Positions 4,688-6,130 of a stretch of 6,130 nt of DNA are shown here, one piece after another. The DNA is from Oscillospiraceae bacterium (GTDB taxonomy: Bacteria > Bacillota > Clostridia > Oscillospirales > Ruminococcaceae). The notes under the pieces are model-generated. The model was not told the DNA's origin and did no database searches. It saw only the letters and a list, made by a program, of their open reading frames with translations. A program made the position numbers and the translations under genes. The stretch spans positions 1 through 6,130 of the forward strand of contig JAFUWP010000424.1 of the NCBI GenBank assembly GCA_017483405.1, read 5' to 3'. The first letter of the stretch is position 1. The number at the start of each line of letters is the position of its first letter.

Positions 4688-6130
4688 TTATCTTAATGTT
4701 TTGGATTTGCCGAGCAGGAATTTCTGCAAAGCAATAATATCCGCAACGGAAATTTCACCATCACCATTCACATCAGAAGATGCTGTCTGATAATTCAGTG
4801 TGACACCGTTCAGAATATTCTTTTTCAGCTGAATCAGGTCATAGATGTTGATAACACCGTCATAATTGACATCGCCTGTGATGTAGGGGTCAGCCTGAGG
4901 TTCTGTTGTTTCTTGAATTTCTTCTGTTTCGGTGTAGTAATATTCCGGTTCAGCGACTTCCTTGAAGTTCACGCGGAAGAAGTCCATAGAACCAGCCATA
5001 CCGCCGATTGTGTAGACAGCATCATCAGAAACAACATCTACGGGGTCAGCGTTGATTGTACCGGTGACAGCGGTCTGACCGTTAACGACAAGTTTTGCCT
5101 CCGTACCGTTCAGAACGGTGCTGATTGTTACCCATTTTCCGAGTTCGTAAGCATTTTCGGCAACGATGCTTTCACCGTTGATGCTGAATATCAGATTTCC
5201 GTTTTCAGCTTTCAGGCTCATGTTATTATCAGCCGTGCCGAAACTGAAGATAGTACCATCATTACGGAGCAGGACTGCGGTCTGATAATCTGCATCATGA
5301 TAATTTGCATAGGAACTGTCAGCAATAATATACTGATTTGTGCCGTTGAATGTCAGAACACCCTTTCCGCTGGTGCGTGTTTCTTCCCATGTCGGATTAT
5401 TGACAGATACCCCATAGGTAGAAATATAGTTATCCTTAGCAATTTTGGAACTATCCGTATCGAATTCAAGACCGGCATACTGACCATCATTATACGGACG
5501 GGAGTTGACATAAGCATCGGGACTTGTCCATCCGTAGACTGCACCGGCCTGAATGGTTCTGCTGGAATCATCATAATAATCTCCGTCAGTGATAGCCTGA
5601 CCGGTTGCTGAACCGCCTGCCAGTCCGTAAGTCACGCCCTTAACAGTTGCATTTCCGGATACCTTATAAGTATTGAATACTAATCCGCTTTCGAGGACTC
5701 TTGCATTATCGGAAACGACAGACTGACCCATGACTCCGGCGGAATCCGAAACAATGGCATTATCCTTGACAGTAGCATTTTCAGCGACAACGGCATGACC
5801 GGAGATGACAGCATTTCCGGAAACCTTTGCAGAGCCGGTTACAGTGGCATAATCCTTAATCTGTACATTTCCGGTAACAGTCGCATAACCGAGAACTTTG
5901 GCATTCGGAGCGACATAAACGGAATCATCTACATGAGCAGTCGAAGCGACAAAACCACCGCCGTTACTGTGATAACTTCCTCTTGAAGTACCTGTATTAT
6001 CCATCGTCTGTTTGATGGTTGCGCCGTCAATCGTGACTGCATAAGGATAGCGTGTCTTGCCTAAGAACGGACGATGATTTTCATCGAATTCGCCTTCGCC
6101 GTAAGCCCACGGAACGCCGTTTTCCTGCCA
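4688..6130 (-). CDS. Secreted dockerin protein with beta-helix and LamG domains (5' partial)
   Basis: The frame is open to the right edge, so this is the last 480 residues of a longer protein. The ATG at 6002-6004 is internal: it has no ribosome binding site, and the 42 codons before it read as ordinary protein. From the N-terminal side: about 42 residues of an unidentified domain (RYPYAVTIDGA near its end); a Gly-rich SNGGGF; a left-handed beta-helix of about 17 hexapeptides (5639-5944); a LamG/concanavalin-like domain (about 4958-5479, opening GVLTFNGTNQYI); an acidic Thr/Glu linker; and a type I dockerin (4709-4876). The dockerin should anchor the protein to a cohesin on a scaffoldin or the cell surface. 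LamG domains commonly bind glycans. The upstream part may be a DUF6055-like region, which I recall with this tail, but that cannot be checked here. No catalytic site is visible. Confidence 0.9.
   Translation of the reverse strand, partial: WQENGVPWAYGEGEFDENHRPFLGKTRYPYAVTIDGATIKQTMDNTGTSRGSYHSNGGGFVASTAHVDDSVYVAPNAKVLGYATVTGNVQIKDYATVTGSAKVSGNAVISGHAVVAENATVKDNAIVSDSAGVMGQSVVSDNARVLESGLVFNTYKVSGNATVKGVTYGLAGGSATGQAITDGDYYDDSSRTIQAGAVYGWTSPDAYVNSRPYNDGQYAGLEFDTDSSKIAKDNYISTYGVSVNNPTWEETRTSGKGVLTFNGTNQYIIADSSYANYHDADYQTAVLLRNDGTIFSFGTADNNMSLKAENGNLIFSINGESIVAENAYELGKWVTISTVLNGTEAKLVVNGQTAVTGTINADPVDVVSDDAVYTIGGMAGSMDFFRVNFKEVAEPEYYYTETEEIQETTEPQADPYITGDVNYDGVINIYDLIQLKKNILNGVTLNYQTASSDVNGDGEISVADIIALQKFLLGKSKTLR
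4709..4876 (-). other. Type I dockerin domain (two EF-hand-like repeats)
   Basis: Two calcium-loop/helix repeats. The first starts GDVNYDGVINIYD and continues LIQLKKNILNG. The second starts SDVNGDGEISVAD and continues IIALQKFLLG. Both keep Asp, Asn and Asp at loop positions 1, 3 and 5 and Asp at 12. Positions 10-11, which steer cohesin choice, are Ile-Tyr and Val-Ala, unlike the Ser/Thr pair typical of Clostridium thermocellum. The domain is at the extreme C-terminus, its usual place. Confidence 0.93.
5639..5944 (-). repeat. Hexapeptide repeat (left-handed beta-helix) in the dockerin protein
   Basis: About 17 consecutive six-residue units with a small aliphatic residue at the same position, for example NAKVLG, YATVTG, NVQIKD, YATVTG, SAKVSG, NAVISG, NATVKD. 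This is the [LIV]-G-x-x-A-x type pattern that builds a triangular parallel beta-helix. At the DNA level the repeats are diverged, so they are old and not a recent tandem expansion. Transferases with this fold use trimer interfaces and a His; here a role as rigid spacer or binding surface is equally possible. Confidence 0.85.

Noticed and set aside
4913..5611. Long open frame (232 codons) on the plus strand inside the dockerin gene
   Set aside because: It lies wholly antisense to a gene with clear LamG and dockerin domains, has no ribosome binding site that I can see, and its Ile/Cys/Val-rich product resembles no family. It is a by-product of codon use on the other strand.
6002..6004. ATG at 6002-6004 as the true start of the dockerin protein
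   Set aside because: No ribosome binding site precedes it, no signal peptide follows it, and the frame continues open with plausible protein sequence to the window edge.

Overview
The window looks like a piece of a Firmicutes chromosome, most likely a gut or rumen Ruminococcus or a close relative in the Oscillospiraceae. Three things point that way: a type I dockerin on a secreted protein (cellulosome-type biology), a clostridial 2[4Fe-4S] ferredoxin (anaerobe), and strong purine-rich ribosome binding sites with sigma-A type promoters in very AT-rich intergenic DNA. No frameshifts, mobile elements, rRNA, tRNA or CRISPR arrays were found.

Bases 1-4178 hold a minus-strand carbohydrate ABC importer operon, read from right to left. 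A near-perfect promoter (4149-4178) and a leader with two hairpins (4075-4129) precede a very large solute-binding protein (stop at 1074). Then come a MalF-type permease (117-1049) and the first 32 codons of the next gene (1-98), probably the MalG-type partner permease. Gaps of 24 and 18 bases imply one transcript. The binding protein carries two carbohydrate-binding-like beta domains and a helical region ahead of the usual periplasmic-binding fold, and it has no lipobox cysteine. Its best start appears to be a rare CTG at 4053-4055 rather than the ATG 15 bases downstream. No ATPase gene is in view.

Bases 4056-4432 are a 377-base AT-rich divergent spacer. It holds the operon promoter and leader on the left and the ferredoxin promoter on the right. 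The two promoters carry the same roughly 21-base A-rich block immediately upstream of, and overlapping, their -35 elements, in opposite orientation.

Bases 4433-4603 encode a 56-residue ferredoxin on the plus strand. A strong hairpin with T-tracts on both sides (4648-4680) sits between it and the convergent gene and probably terminates both.

Bases 4688-6130 are the C-terminal 480 residues of a secreted dockerin protein whose 5' end lies outside the window. It has a left-handed beta-helix of hexapeptide repeats, a LamG/concanavalin-like domain, an acidic linker and a two-repeat dockerin. Together the window suggests an anaerobic polysaccharide user, with a sugar importer, a low-potential electron carrier and a cellulosome-type surface protein side by side. 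The three units are separately transcribed, so a functional link between them is not shown.
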